64,000 bases of DNA, taken from NCBI GenBank assembly GCA_000697355.1, contig JNEN01001228.1:310001-374000 (forward strand), written 5' to 3'. The notes under the pieces are model-generated. The model made no database searches. It was not told the DNA's origin and saw only the letters and a program-made list of their open reading frames with translations. A program made the translations under genes and the position numbers. This document shows, in pieces, positions 23,982 through 34,923 of this stretch; positions within the stretch are counted from its first letter, which is position 1, and the number at the start of each line of letters is the position of its first letter. Origin of the DNA: Syncephalastrum monosporum B8922. Taxonomy: Eukaryota; Mucoromycota; Mucoromycetes; Mucorales; Syncephalastraceae.

Positions 23982-24844
23982 TTAAAGCTTGCTGGGTTCA
24001 GGTAAGTTAAAGCGCGAGACAAGGACATTAACGTACTCCTGGTCGCCGCAATAGGTCTCCTTGTAGGAAGGACGCTCTTGAATGCCCTTCAAGAACGCAG
24101 AGAGTCGTGAGCTGTTCTTGATAGCCTCAAACTCATGACCCTTCAGGTAGTTCTTTACGAAAGCATCCAGACGACCGGCGAAAGGTGCAATGGCGATATC
24201 GGCAATGGAGTATTGCTCGCCCAAGAAATACGGGCCAGAGGGGCTTTGCTCAAGCAAAAGCTCGTTCAAGCGTTCATAAGCTTTGGCGAGACCAGTAACG
24301 AAAGCCTCCTTTCCTTCCTCAGTGAAGTTACGAATGTATGCATACTGCTGCGAAATGACTTTGGCGGCGTAGAATTCGATGACGAAGCGGACTTGGGCAC
24401 GTTGTACAGGATCGGCAGGGAGGAGTCTAGAGACACCGGCCATCAGCAAGTGAGTTTCACAACACGGACGTGTCTCGCATACTTACTTTTTCTCAGGTGC
24501 AAGATCGTTAATAAGCTCGACAAGTACCAGAGATTCGGCAATATTCTTGCCTTGAATTTCAAGAGCCGGGACCTTGGAGTCAGGGTTCACCTTCGGATAC
24601 CTATAACAGGATATCCCGTCAATACAGAGATACAGGCAGAAGCGTGTTCCACATACCATTCGGGTTTGTTGAGGAGGTCAATCTCCACAGACTCATAGTT
24701 GAGACCAGCTTCGTGGAGGGCAATGGCAGCGCGCTGTGCGTAGGGACAGATTCTGGCGGTATAGAGCACGAGTTTGTTGACTTAAAGGGAAAGCGTAAGA
24801 GACATGTCTATCAATAAAAGAGAGATAACACTACCAGCAGACAT
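23982..24844 (-). CDS. Omega-like glutathione S-transferase
   Basis: Exons on the minus strand: 24844-24835 (10 nt), 24780-24657, 24600-24487 and 24426-23982, giving 230 residues. The N-terminal thioredoxin fold reads KLVLYTARICPYAQRAAIAL, with a cysteine (Cys15) where omega GSTs place the catalytic Cys. It is followed by KVNPDSKVPALE, the cis-proline segment that holds glutathione, and an all-helical C-terminal domain (GPYFLGEQYSIADIAIAPF). Omega-type enzymes act as thioltransferases and dehydroascorbate reductases rather than classical conjugases. The first coding exon is only ten nucleotides, but MSA then VNKLVLY gives the expected spacing to the first beta strand. A TATATATATA at 24914-24923 lies about 70 bp upstream. 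The divergent neighbour is muskelin. Confidence 0.88.
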
Positions 24845-25319
24845 GGTGGCAATGGAAGTCGAGGCGTGGAAGCGAAAGAAATATAACGCGGTAGAAATTC
24901 ATTTGTAGCGGCGTATATATATACGGAGCGGTAGGATTGATTTGTCATCCGCGCTTTTGCAACAAGACGCGCTTTTTGCGCCATCAAACGAAACATCCCC
25001 GCTCACAGGGTCCGTGCGTCTACAACCCTGCTTTGAGTATCCAATTGATATATTTGCATATACGGGCCGATTATTGCGCCGGAAATGATATGTGTATGGT
25101 GTATTGTTTAGGGACGGGTGATTATTAATCTATGCGAAGGCCAAGTTGCAGGAATCCCATTTTGTTTGTTAGAATTGCCATATGCATTCGAACCAGCCAG
25201 AAACTTAGTCGGCAGAGGGGGGTTTAATATCAATATGTGTTTATTAGAAGACGGCAATGCTGCGTTGCGCGTGCCAAAGGCGCGGCTTTTTCTTCTTTGT
25301 TTGACCTATCTGGATTGTG
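24845..25319. promoter_or_regulatory. Divergent promoter region, GST and muskelin
   Basis: The 475 bp between two divergent starts. TATATATATA at 24914-24923 sits about 70 bp from the GST ATG. No TATA box is obvious on the muskelin side. No coding signal is seen. Confidence 0.45.
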
Positions 25320-28300
25320 ATGGAGTGCGACGAGCACCAAGAGCAGCGACAGCAGCAAACGAGCAACGGCGAAGACGGCGGGCCCAGTACAGGGCAGCAG
25401 GACTTTTGCGGCGTGCCGTCAGCCGAACCCAACGTACCGCTTCTATATCAAAAGTCACCCACCCTACCAGCTCATGGCGAACGGGCCAAGAATCATGGCA
25501 GTGCAACGACGCTGCAGTTCAGCAGAAGAAGTCCTGGTGCGTTCGTCACCACAGCCACGACCTCCTCCTCGTCTTCCTCTTCCTCTTCCTTTTCTTCGGA
25601 GAATTGTCCGGTCCAATCGCCTTCTGCCATGACCAGCGATCCGTCGTTGAACCGGGCCAGCAAGACGGCAGTGGCGGCCCTTGTTGCGGCTGCTCCAGAA
25701 GCCATTCTCTCTTATGCGATTGACAGCTTCTCGTCGTACTCGGGCACTTACCATCCTCGCTACATTATGGAAAACAAACCCACCGATCAATCGTCTCGCT
25801 GGTCTTCTGCCGTTCACGACCCCAGCCAGTATATCACTCTAAAGCTCGACAGACCTTCTGTAGCACGTAATACATATAATATTTCCGACTTTTGTCTGGT
25901 ATCTCACTTGGTTTTACGCTTACTCATTCTTTTAGGCTCGATTACCTTTGGCAAGTTTTACCGAGGTACAGTCTTACAGTCATTATCCTTTTCCGACCTC
26001 TCACCTACACGGCACATAGCGCACGTATGTAACCTCAGGGAATTCAAGGTCTATGGCGGGATGCATCCAGATGATATGACTGAGCTGCTTCATCATGGTA
26101 TGCTTCAATACTCCCATGCTACCCATCTTCTTAAACTCGCAATCAAACAATATTCCTGCAGGATTACGCAACAACACCGAGCCAGAGACCTTTCCGCTCC
26201 TTTACACGCACCAGAACCTTATCTTCCCTGTCCGGTACATCAAGATCGTACCCTTATCCACCTTTGCCCCCAACTTCAACTTTAGCATCTGGCATGTCTG
26301 CCTCAAGGGTATTCAGGACAGTCCGCCCATGCAACGCGTCATGGCCGAGTATCAGAACGTAAGATCAGGCATTGACTGCTTCGATAGCATATTCATTTTG
26401 TTCTAGTTCATGGAGACCGAAACACTGCGCTTGTGCCTGAAGCATTTTCGTCAGCGCAATATGATGGATATATTTTATCTCATCAAGCACCGTACCAACG
26501 TTGAACTTGAGCACCCCTTCCTCACAAACTTGCACGAATCGTTAGTGATGAAGGGTGATTATGCGCAAGCCGAATCCCTCATTCAGCATGCCTACAAGGA
26601 ACACATGTTTGATACGTATTCACAGCGTGTTTCATATACTCCTGTGTGGAAACGGATCTATCCTACCACCAAAGGTAAAGGATTGTGCAAAATAATGACA
26701 TCACTCAGCTTATGAATCACACCTTAGATGCACCTTGTGCTAGAGGCGGCCACCAGATGTGTATCGACACCCAGGATCAAACTATTTACTTGCTTGGTGG
26801 CTGGGATGGATACAAAGACTTAGGGGATTTCTGGCGTTTCCATATACCCGAAGGGCGCTGGGAGCTCATTAGTCACAACACAGAAAGGTATGTATTCACC
26901 AAGCCTTTTTTTTGTACCACACCAACTAAGGACTTTTCCCAATCCTTAGCCAAGGTGGACCCGGTCCACGTTCATGCCATAAGATATGCTACGATCCTGG
27001 TACTCGCTGCATCTATGTACTGGGTCGTTACGTGGACGCTCATAATGAGACTGCGGACCGCCGGTCCGACTTTTATCGCTATTCAATCGATGCACAAAAA
27101 TGGGAGCGATTAAGCAAGAACACAGTGGTACGTAAACCAAAAGGACTTAAAGTGCGTTCCTGACGCACACGTAGGACGAAGGCGGGCCTTGTCTTCTGTT
27201 TGACCATCAGATGTGTATCGACTCCAATGCTATGCAACTATTCGTTTTCGGAGGAAGAGCGGCCTTTACGGACCCGAATGTACATTTATACGGCGGGCTG
27301 TACATGTATGACATTCGAATTGGCAGGTGGTCCTTGATTAGGTAATCGGTTCACAGATCTATCTTTGCGCGTCCACTGTAACATGCCCTTCCCTTTTCTT
27401 ATCCAGAGAGGATGGCGGCAAAACTAGCCTCTATCGAACCGCCAACAACGCGGATGGGACACTTGAAGAGGGCGCGGATGGTCTCCGACTTCGGGCTCGT
27501 GTGGGCCATTCGATGCTTTTTGACTCGAAATCACGCGACCTATACATTTTTGCTGGCCAGCGTCTGAAAGATTATCTGACTGATTTGCACCGGTACAACG
27601 TCGATACAGACGTATTAGAAGAAATCACACAAGAATTCACGACACGTACAGCGTCTGATGCTGGATTCACGCAGCGCGCTTCTATTGACTGCGACCGCAA
27701 AGAGATCCATGTATTTTCAGGCTACATGCGCCACCCAGGTTCGGACATTGTCAAAAACTCGTTGTGGGTCTACGACATTGAAGCGCGCCAGTGGACAACA
27801 GTATATGAGAACGGCAAACGGGATCAGAATTACTGGACACGGATGACAGATATTGAGCCACGACCACGGTATGCGCATGAAATGCTTTATGATCGAAGTA
27901 CGCGGACGCACTATCTATTTGGTGGTAATCCAGGCGGTGCTGAGGATGGGGGCCACGCGCGCCTGGACGACTTTTGGGCCCTGCACCTGCAAAAGTAAGG
28001 AGAAAGAAGTTGAGCAGAAGGTTTGGTTTTCTAATATGTCACACTGTGGTATGGGCTACTTTCCAGACCAGAAGCAGCGGATATATACCGTCGATGTGTC
28101 TATCTATTGCGAATGCAGCGATTGCGAGAGTTATGTCGTGAGGCGAACGCGTGTCGGTCGTCCAACGGCGTTCCCAAAGAAACTATGGAGGCTGTGACGT
28201 ACCTGCAGCAACAGGTGGCGCCCATCATTGATCATAACAATCAGGAAGAGAGCACTCAGTTCCGCCAAATGTGTGCGCACGTGTGCCTTGCATCATCTTT

Positions 28301-28542
28301 TGAAGAATGCCCTGGACGGATGGATGAGGAGGAAGGAGGTCTTGTTAGGGCGTCCGAACCGCAAGACAGAGGTAGGTAACCTGTTTTGAAAAAAAGGCCA
28401 ACCTCCTTAAACTCCCTTGGGCGCTTATAATGTAGAATCGTACCAAGAACGGACGTATCTTTTTGATAACATCCTCAAGTATCTTCCTCAAGAAATGAAG
28501 GAACCATCGGGCCACTTGATGGATGCGGTGAAAATGCCATAA
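25320..28542 (+). CDS. Muskelin homologue (discoidin-LisH/CTLH-kelch)
   Basis: Eleven exons: 25320-25866, 25936-25965, 26020-26097, 26162-26358, 26407-26674, 26728-26887, 26950-27127, 27175-27341, 27407-27994, 28067-28371 and 28436-28542, giving 874 residues. After a Ser-rich N-terminus, a discoidin (F5/8C-like) muskelin N-domain starts near residue 126 (SYAIDSFSSYSGTYHPRYI). LisH and CTLH-type helices follow (about 285-373), then kelch repeats (about 375-737: YLLGGWDGYKDLGDFW, YLFGGNPGGAEDGG), and a helical tail. Muskelin is a component of the CTLH/GID-type E3 ubiquitin ligase in animals; its fungal role is inferred. The 30-nt exon 2 is required: without it the FGKFYR strand of the discoidin fold is lost. 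All exon phases match. The start is the ATG at 25320. Confidence 0.92.
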
Positions 28543-28789
28543 TGATAGACGAATGTCATTCATCACTTGCATAGATCTTCTCCCCAAATCAAACCATTTT
28601 TAACGTATACACACACGATCACATACACCACGCACCACGCACCACTCATATATGCACGGTTGCTGTCCTCCTCCTTGCGCAGTATATTCATCTGAAGAGT
28701 AAAGGAATAAAAACGCACACACACATTCCTCTCGTCGGCTTTTTTTCTTCCGTCTACCCCCTTTTATTGCATTCTTAATTACACACGAT

Positions 28790-29476
28790 ATGGCCTGGCA
28801 TCAGCACAGCACCACAACACAACAACTCGTGGAAGGGCATATGTGGCTCATGGCATTCGCCTGGCTCGTGGGCGTACCAGCCGGCGTCGGCGTTGCTATG
28901 GTGGGTCGCCAACGCAACGTGAAATGGTGGCCCAAAGCGCACATGTGGATTATGGGTCTCTTGGTGGGCGTCCCAATGACGGCTGGAGCCATAATGGGGT
29001 TTATTGCTACAGGCGGCATCCGGCCACGGCCCCACTTGGTAAGTCATCAGCGTGAATACAAGAAGGGCTTCTGGATATGCGATCTAAGCCTTGTTCAGCT
29101 TTTAGGAACAATCATAGTCGTTGGCGCATGGCTCCAGATCACGTTAGGCGTTGTGAACCATATGCTATTCCGGCGGCGGTGCCAGCGCGGCATCACACTT
29201 AACCAGAGGCCCTGGAATAATACGGTGCATGTCTGGCTCGGACGCTTGTTAGCCACCTTGTCTCTCATAAACATTCCACTGGGCATGAAGATGCACAAGG
29301 TGTCAGTGCCATGGTTCATTGTGTACGCAGTATGGACGTGCGCTATCGTGGTTGCTGCCTTGGGAGTGCGCTTCATGGCACTGCGCTTGGCACGTGCCCA
29401 AGCCAAGAAACGTGAAACCAGGATCGATATCGACATTGACACTGCACCAGATGGAGATATCAAAGAACGAAAGTAA
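28790..29476 (+). CDS. Cytochrome b561-like membrane protein
   Basis: Exons 28790-29038 and 29099-29476, giving 208 residues with about five hydrophobic helices. Histidines sit inside or beside helices in HMWLMAFAWLVG, KAHMWIMGLLVG and VHVWLGRLLATL, the spacing expected for b-type heme ligands in the cytochrome b561/ferric reductase transmembrane superfamily. Such proteins pass electrons across membranes, often to ferric iron or monodehydroascorbate; the actual acceptor here is unknown. There is no signal peptide or DOMON domain. The 60-bp intron is stop-free and a multiple of three, so the unspliced frame is open. The correct acceptor is CAG at 29096-29098; the next one, TTTTAG, would lead to an immediate stop. 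The tail is short, basic then acidic. The muskelin gene ends 247 bp upstream on the same strand. Confidence 0.7.
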   Translation: MAWHQHSTTTQQLVEGHMWLMAFAWLVGVPAGVGVAMVGRQRNVKWWPKAHMWIMGLLVGVPMTAGAIMGFIATGGIRPRPHLVSHQREYKKGFWICDLSLVQLLGTIIVVGAWLQITLGVVNHMLFRRRCQRGITLNQRPWNNTVHVWLGRLLATLSLINIPLGMKMHKVSVPWFIVYAVWTCAIVVAALGVRFMALRLARAQAKKRETRIDIDIDTAPDGDIKERK

Positions 29477-29579
29477 TTGTAATTATTTAAAATCCTTACA
29501 ATGATATGATATGATCACGATATATTACGTATAAAATTACGAGAAGATATATATTGTACAAAGGGAATATGGCATCTAT

Positions 29580-30597
29580 TTACATCCCAATGTACCCACG
29601 GCTACCGTAGTGCATAGCTTTCTTGAGCAAGTGATAGTAAATACGGTTACGGTAAGAGTCCATGTAGCTCGCATCTGGAGTAGGGTTTTCATGGCAGTGC
29701 TGCAGCATCACTTCGACGTGATCACCGACGATAGCGTCTACCTGCCAAGTCAGGGCAGTGTGCATCATGTTCACATCGTTGATAGTCCATGTTGCGACCT
29801 TCTTGCCAGCCGCGTGTGCCTCTTGAATAAATGCCTGGCCATCGCTGCCAGCGAGAGCGGCAAAAGGCATGCTCATCATGTCAGCAGCATGCATGAAATG
29901 CTTTCGAGCGGCTGCCAAAGATAAGCCGATGAAAACCTTGCGGAAATCGCCAAAGAGCTTCTGGGTGGTGGGCAGGAAATCAACGTGCCAGATACCGATC
30001 GTGAGCTGCTTCTTCAGGATGGGAAGCTTATCGGCATATTCAGACTCTAGCAGCTTATGGACTGCATCAAGGATCTCGACAGGATTATCGAACTTGATAT
30101 CGACCATCATGTACAGGTCAGGCTTGCTCTCGTGAATTCGCAAGAGCAAGTCGAGAACGTCCCGGAACTGTGGAATGGGCTGATCGCCAACCTTCGTTTT
30201 CAGTCCGTCAATGTACCCATGCCAGTTGACCTCGCCAATCTTGCCCTGGCCCGTCGTGGTGCGATCGAGGGAAATGTCGTGCATCATGATGACTTCGCCA
30301 TCTTTGGTCAGACGGATATCTGTGCGCCAAAAGTTAAAGCGTCTCGTGTGTTTGATATAATCGCTAAAGAGACTTCTTTCTCTCTATCCGATGATCGAAC
30401 CTCCTTCAAGAGCCGTCGTGTTCGCTTCTACAGCTTTCTCAAACGAGATAAGCGTGTTCTCTGGGTATTTGCCACTGTAGCCTCGGTGTGCAACCACGTC
30501 CGGGACTATCGCCAAGCAGAAGCGTAAGTGCCAGATATATCTCTCAAACTAGATACATACTAGTCACAGAAACTTTTTGGTCGTCTTCGACGGTCAT
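29580..30597 (-). CDS. Glycerophosphodiester phosphodiesterase (GDPD family)
   Basis: Exons on the minus strand: 30597-30561, 30505-30401 and 30319-29580, giving 293 residues. The enzyme family splits glycerophosphodiesters into glycerol-3-phosphate and an alcohol. Active-site residues are visible: His19-Arg20 in VVAHRGYSGKYPENT, Glu28, Glu46 and Asp48 (ALEGDIRLTKDG) and His61 (MMHDISLDRTT). The barrel continues to WTINDVNMMHTALTWQVDAI, the usual last strand. There is no signal peptide or membrane helix, so it is probably cytosolic and of the short single-domain type. The second intron has an unusual donor (GTTCGA), but it is the only one found that gives the EGDIRL join in phase. The first coding exon is 37 nt. 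It converges on the b561-like gene with a 103-bp gap between stop codons. Confidence 0.88.
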
Positions 30598-31054
30598 GGT
30601 CTATTTAGCAGTGACTTTATGAAATGGGTATGTAAACGGGGAAAGAAACAAGTGAAAAGAGTAAAGCGGCTATGGATTGCCGTTTCGCCGTTTACGAAAC
30701 ATGCTAAAATAAAAGTCCGGTGGCACTCAGATAGACCGCCAAGGCCCGAGCCACCTGCTAGAAACAAACAAAGTAAATAAAGTATTTATATGACAGCATA
30801 GTCATGTGCGCATCCGTCAAATGATGTAGCCTTTCACTTTATACGGAGAACCTTTATGTGGGTATTAAATGCAAAAAAAAAAAGAAAAAAAATGGTAAAA
30901 AAAAGAGCCTAAAGGCAACTTTACAGCAAAAAGCACTATACAAGAGCTCCTTTCGCCGAGGAATAATGGTGATGGTGATAAGGGCGAAAGGAAACCAAAT
31001 GATTAGAGGAGAAAACGAGAAGAATATTTTTGTTGTTATACGTGTATGTGGTGA
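30598..31054. other. Spacer between GDPD start and Ca2+-ATPase end
   Basis: About 460 bp, A-rich, including interrupted A tracts at about 30872-30908. No gene seen. Both flanking genes lie on the minus strand, so this is the GDPD promoter plus the ATPase 3' region. Confidence 0.5.
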
Positions 31055-34000
31055 TTAGGTGCTTGTGCGTGATGTGCGTGAATGGTGGGTATGTTGGTTT
31101 TCCTGCTCATGGTCGTCGCCGGACCAACCTGTTGAAGGAGCCGTGGCAACCATGCTAGGGAGCATGACAGATGCTGCGAGGGCACCATGAGAGGACTGCT
31201 TGGAGAGATGTGTAGGATAGGTAGTTTGCTGGTCCTTGGACTTGATAGTTGAGATGCCTTGCTGCACATTGTCGTAGGTCTGGCTCCAAGAAAGGCGCTC
31301 GTTACCAGCCATGTACATAGCAGGCACACCCTGGTGGCTTCCAAGATAGCGCTCGCGAGCAGATGGACTGCGGATAATCCAAGAAAAGAGACTGTCGGGA
31401 AGCAGGCGGATAACAACACCAATAGGTAACGCCAGCAGACCGAGTACGACCGAGATGGCCCAGTGCTCGCCATCGATAGGGGTGACCTGGAACGCAGCGC
31501 CTCCAAAGTTCACAATGAGTGCTTGACCGGCAACACAAATGGCAAAGATGACCAAGAAGAACTTGTTTGCCCAAATGTTGGAGAAGACGTTCAGTTTGCT
31601 GTCGATGCGACGGCAACTATAATTTATGATGTATGAGTAAGGATTGAAACAGACCATGCAAATGAATATCACTTACTTGATCTCGTTGAAGATCTGGCAG
31701 AAAACGAATGTGTTGAACACAACGGTCTGCAAGACAGGGCTCTCAGATGGATACTCGAGGACGTTGCTGTAGAGGAGCACCAGCATAACAACCATTTGGA
31801 AGATAGCTTGACCAATGATCATCTTCCACATTCGGAAAGTAATCAGCGGGCTCGAACGAGGTTCGGGGGCACGTTGCAGCAGTTCGGGAGTAGGGGGATC
31901 CGTGGCAAGAGCAAGCGCAGCAAAAGTATCCATGATCAGGTTCACCCACAGCAGCTGAACGGCCGTCAGCACGGACTTCTGGTTTTCAGAAACGACAGAC
32001 GACAGGAAGGTGAGGAAGACAGCGACAATGTTGACAGTGATCTGGAACTCCAAGAATTTCTTGACGGCATCATTAACACAGCGACCCCAGGAGATGGCCT
32101 TGACGATACTGGAGAAGTTGTCATCCATGAGAATGATGCTTGAGGCTTCTTTGGCAACTTCGGTGCCGGCAATACCCATGGAGAAACCGACGTCGGCCAT
32201 CTTGAGGGCAGGACCATCGTTGGTACCGTCACCAGTGACAGCAACGATGTCACCAAGATCACGCAGGCGGCTGACGAGAATACGCTTGTCTTCAGGACTC
32301 GAACGTGCCAGTACTTGGAGGCGCGGCAAAACAGCGTCCATTTCCGAAGGAGGTAGATGACGGAACACGGGGCCTTCCATGACCACACCGCCCGTTGTGT
32401 AGATACCGCACTGTTTGGCGATGCTCTTCGCAGTGACCAGGTTATCACCTGTGACCATGCGGACAAACACACCGGCTTCTTGACAGGCCTTGACGGCTTC
32501 CTTGACACCATCACGGAGAGGGTCTTCAATGCCGACGATGCCGAGCAGGGTCACACCGTTGTCTTGGATCAGATCTTCATAGGGAACTTCAATTTCCTCG
32601 CCGGTCACTACAGCGTTTTTAGACGGAGGCCACTGGTCGAAATCGCGATAGGCAATGCCGATCGTACGCAAACTGCGCGATGCATAGCTTTGGATGATAC
32701 GCTCTAAACGTGTCTGGTCTTCCTCCGTCACCGCGCGCGACTTGACGTCATAATCATGTTCGATTGATTTGTATTGCGAGTCTTGGAGGGTAACGATTTT
32801 GGAGCAGCTTTGCAAGAGAATCTCAGAGGCACCTTTGATATGAGCGCGGTAGATGGTACGCTTTGGATCAGCGGGGTCGGTAACGCGTACAACTGTCGCC
32901 ATAGCCTTGCGTTCAGAACTGAAGGGAAATACTTGCTCGAGCGGGTACGCACTGCGAATGGCATCGTAATGCTCGGCACCAACGTCACGTGAAAAGGCAA
33001 GCAGGGCAGTCTCGGTTTTGTTGCCGACGAAACAGTCATTTCCGTTCTCATCCTTGCCCTCAAAAGCAGACGAGTTGACGGCGATCGATTGGTTGAGCAT
33101 GTTGAGTACAGGCTTGGGCACCTGCTCAGGAACGTCTTTGATTTCGGCGAGGTCGGCACGGTCATCAGGAGCATCCTTTGCAAAGCGGAAGGAACAGCCG
33201 AGGGTACCAGCGACCACCGACATTTTATTTTGCGTCAGCGTGCCTGTCTTGTCGGAACAAACAGTTGTTGCGTTTCCCATGGTCTCACATGCAGCCAAAA
33301 CACGAACAAGGTTATTGTCTTTGAGCATTCGCTGGGTTGCGTAAGCGAGGGCTAAGGGAGAAAAAGAGTGGCGGTTAATTATGGTGCGACGATGGACCCT
33401 GAATCATGTGTGTAACATACCTAGCGTCACAGCGAGTGGCAAACCTTCTGGAACGGCGACGACAACAATAGTGACAACGACAATGAGAATCTTCATGATC
33501 TCCAGGACAATATCGGTTGGGCGGTCGGGAATTCCATCTTTCCAGCTCACAAAGTACCGGATAAGCAGGGCAATGAGCATAAGCAAACCGGCGGCAGAGC
33601 CGAGTTTGGCAATCATTTCAGCAAGGTGGTTGAGCTTTTCTTGCAGAGGTGTACTCTCAGGCTCGCTTCGCAGGGCCATCATAGTGCGTCCATAGTACGA
33701 GTTTCTGCCAATGCAGGTCACTAGATAGGTGCAAACGCCTTCGAGGACTTTGCCGCCAGAAATGATGAACGGATCAGGAGCGGATTTGGACTCGCCCGTC
33801 TTCTCGTTTTCCATTTGGGTGCGGTAGCACGCCTCCCATGTCTGCTTGCGCACCGCGTCGGACTCTCCGGTAGCTGCAGATTCGTCGCACTTGAGATTAT
33901 GGCCTTCGATGAAAACGCCATCGGCCGCAATGATATCACCGGGCTCAAGATGCAAAATGTCGCCAACTTGAATATCACGAATAGAAATGAGCTGGATCAC

Positions 34001-34923
34001 ACCTTCACGGGTGGCCTTGAGGTAACGGTCTTCTTTTTTTGCGTTGAGCTTGCGGAATTGGCGCTCCTTTTGGAAGTCATTGACGCTGCCGACGAGAACA
34101 ACGATGAGGACAGCAACAATAATGGCGACACCTTCGACCCATTTGACACCGGGTATCCGGTTGCCCATGGAGTCATATTCAGGCACAGCGATATCTTCAT
34201 AGAGACCGACACCAAGTGATACGATAGCGGCAATGGCCAGCAGAATCTAGGATGTAAAAAAAAAAAAAAAAGGTCAAGATAAACGTTGGTAAGCATAAGG
34301 TTAAGATTTAATATACAGGGTGAGGTGCTTACCAAAGTTTTATCCTGAAAAGCAATCCACATGAGTTGAAAGATGTTCTTGCATTTGACCTCAGGGAGAA
34401 TATTTGAGCCGTAGACCGAAGTACGCTGAGGGAAAGCATTTGGTTGCTCTGGCTTAGTGGCACCAGTGGCGTTACTGAGCATGGTCATGGATCGACGGGG
34501 ACGGGGTTCAGGGGTAGATTCGACGGTGGCCCTATTGTGACGCACATCGTCAAGGGAGACGTGCGTAGTCGCCTTTTGATAGGGTACCAAGCCAGATTCA
34601 AGATCAACCTGCAGACCTTGTGCTAGGCCCTTGAGGCCGCCGTAGCTGTAGAGGAGCGGCAGATTTTTCGGATCCATTAGGGCCGACAATTGGTCCGGCG
34701 TAAATGCAAATGGGTTGGCTGGGTCATTGTGCGGGGTAAGGTGGTCGCGCAAGTCGATCTTTACTTCTTCGTTGCCGGGTATATCGTGTGGTACCGTAGA
34801 CGGTATGGGAGTAGTGGCTGTTGGCGTCGGTACCAGCGTAGGGTCCTCACTCTGAAGACCTCCCTGTGAAATAACAGAGAGATGACGCTGATCTGCCTCA
34901 TGTGCATTGTCGTTGGACGCCAT
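31055..34923 (-). CDS. pmc1: Ca2+-transporting P-type ATPase (PMCA/Pmc1 type)
   Basis: Exons on the minus strand: 34923-34333, 34246-33421, 33351-31677 and 31616-31055, giving 1217 residues. It moves Ca2+ out of the cytosol into the vacuole or across the plasma membrane. Features seen: a long N-terminal extension (about 200 residues, Pro/Thr-rich), the actuator CDESAATGES, the helix-4 ion motif VVAVPEGLPLAVTLA, the phosphorylation motif [14 protein letters not shown] with Asp506, and TGDGTNDGPALKMADVGF, followed by the helix-6 NLIMDTFAALALATD. The PEGLP and NLIMD pair places it in the P2B (calmodulin-pump/Pmc1) group, not the proton pumps. The C-terminal tail is Ser/Thr/His-rich without an obvious calmodulin site. 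Intron 1 contains a long T run on the coding strand (A on the plus strand at about 34257-34271). Confidence 0.95.
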
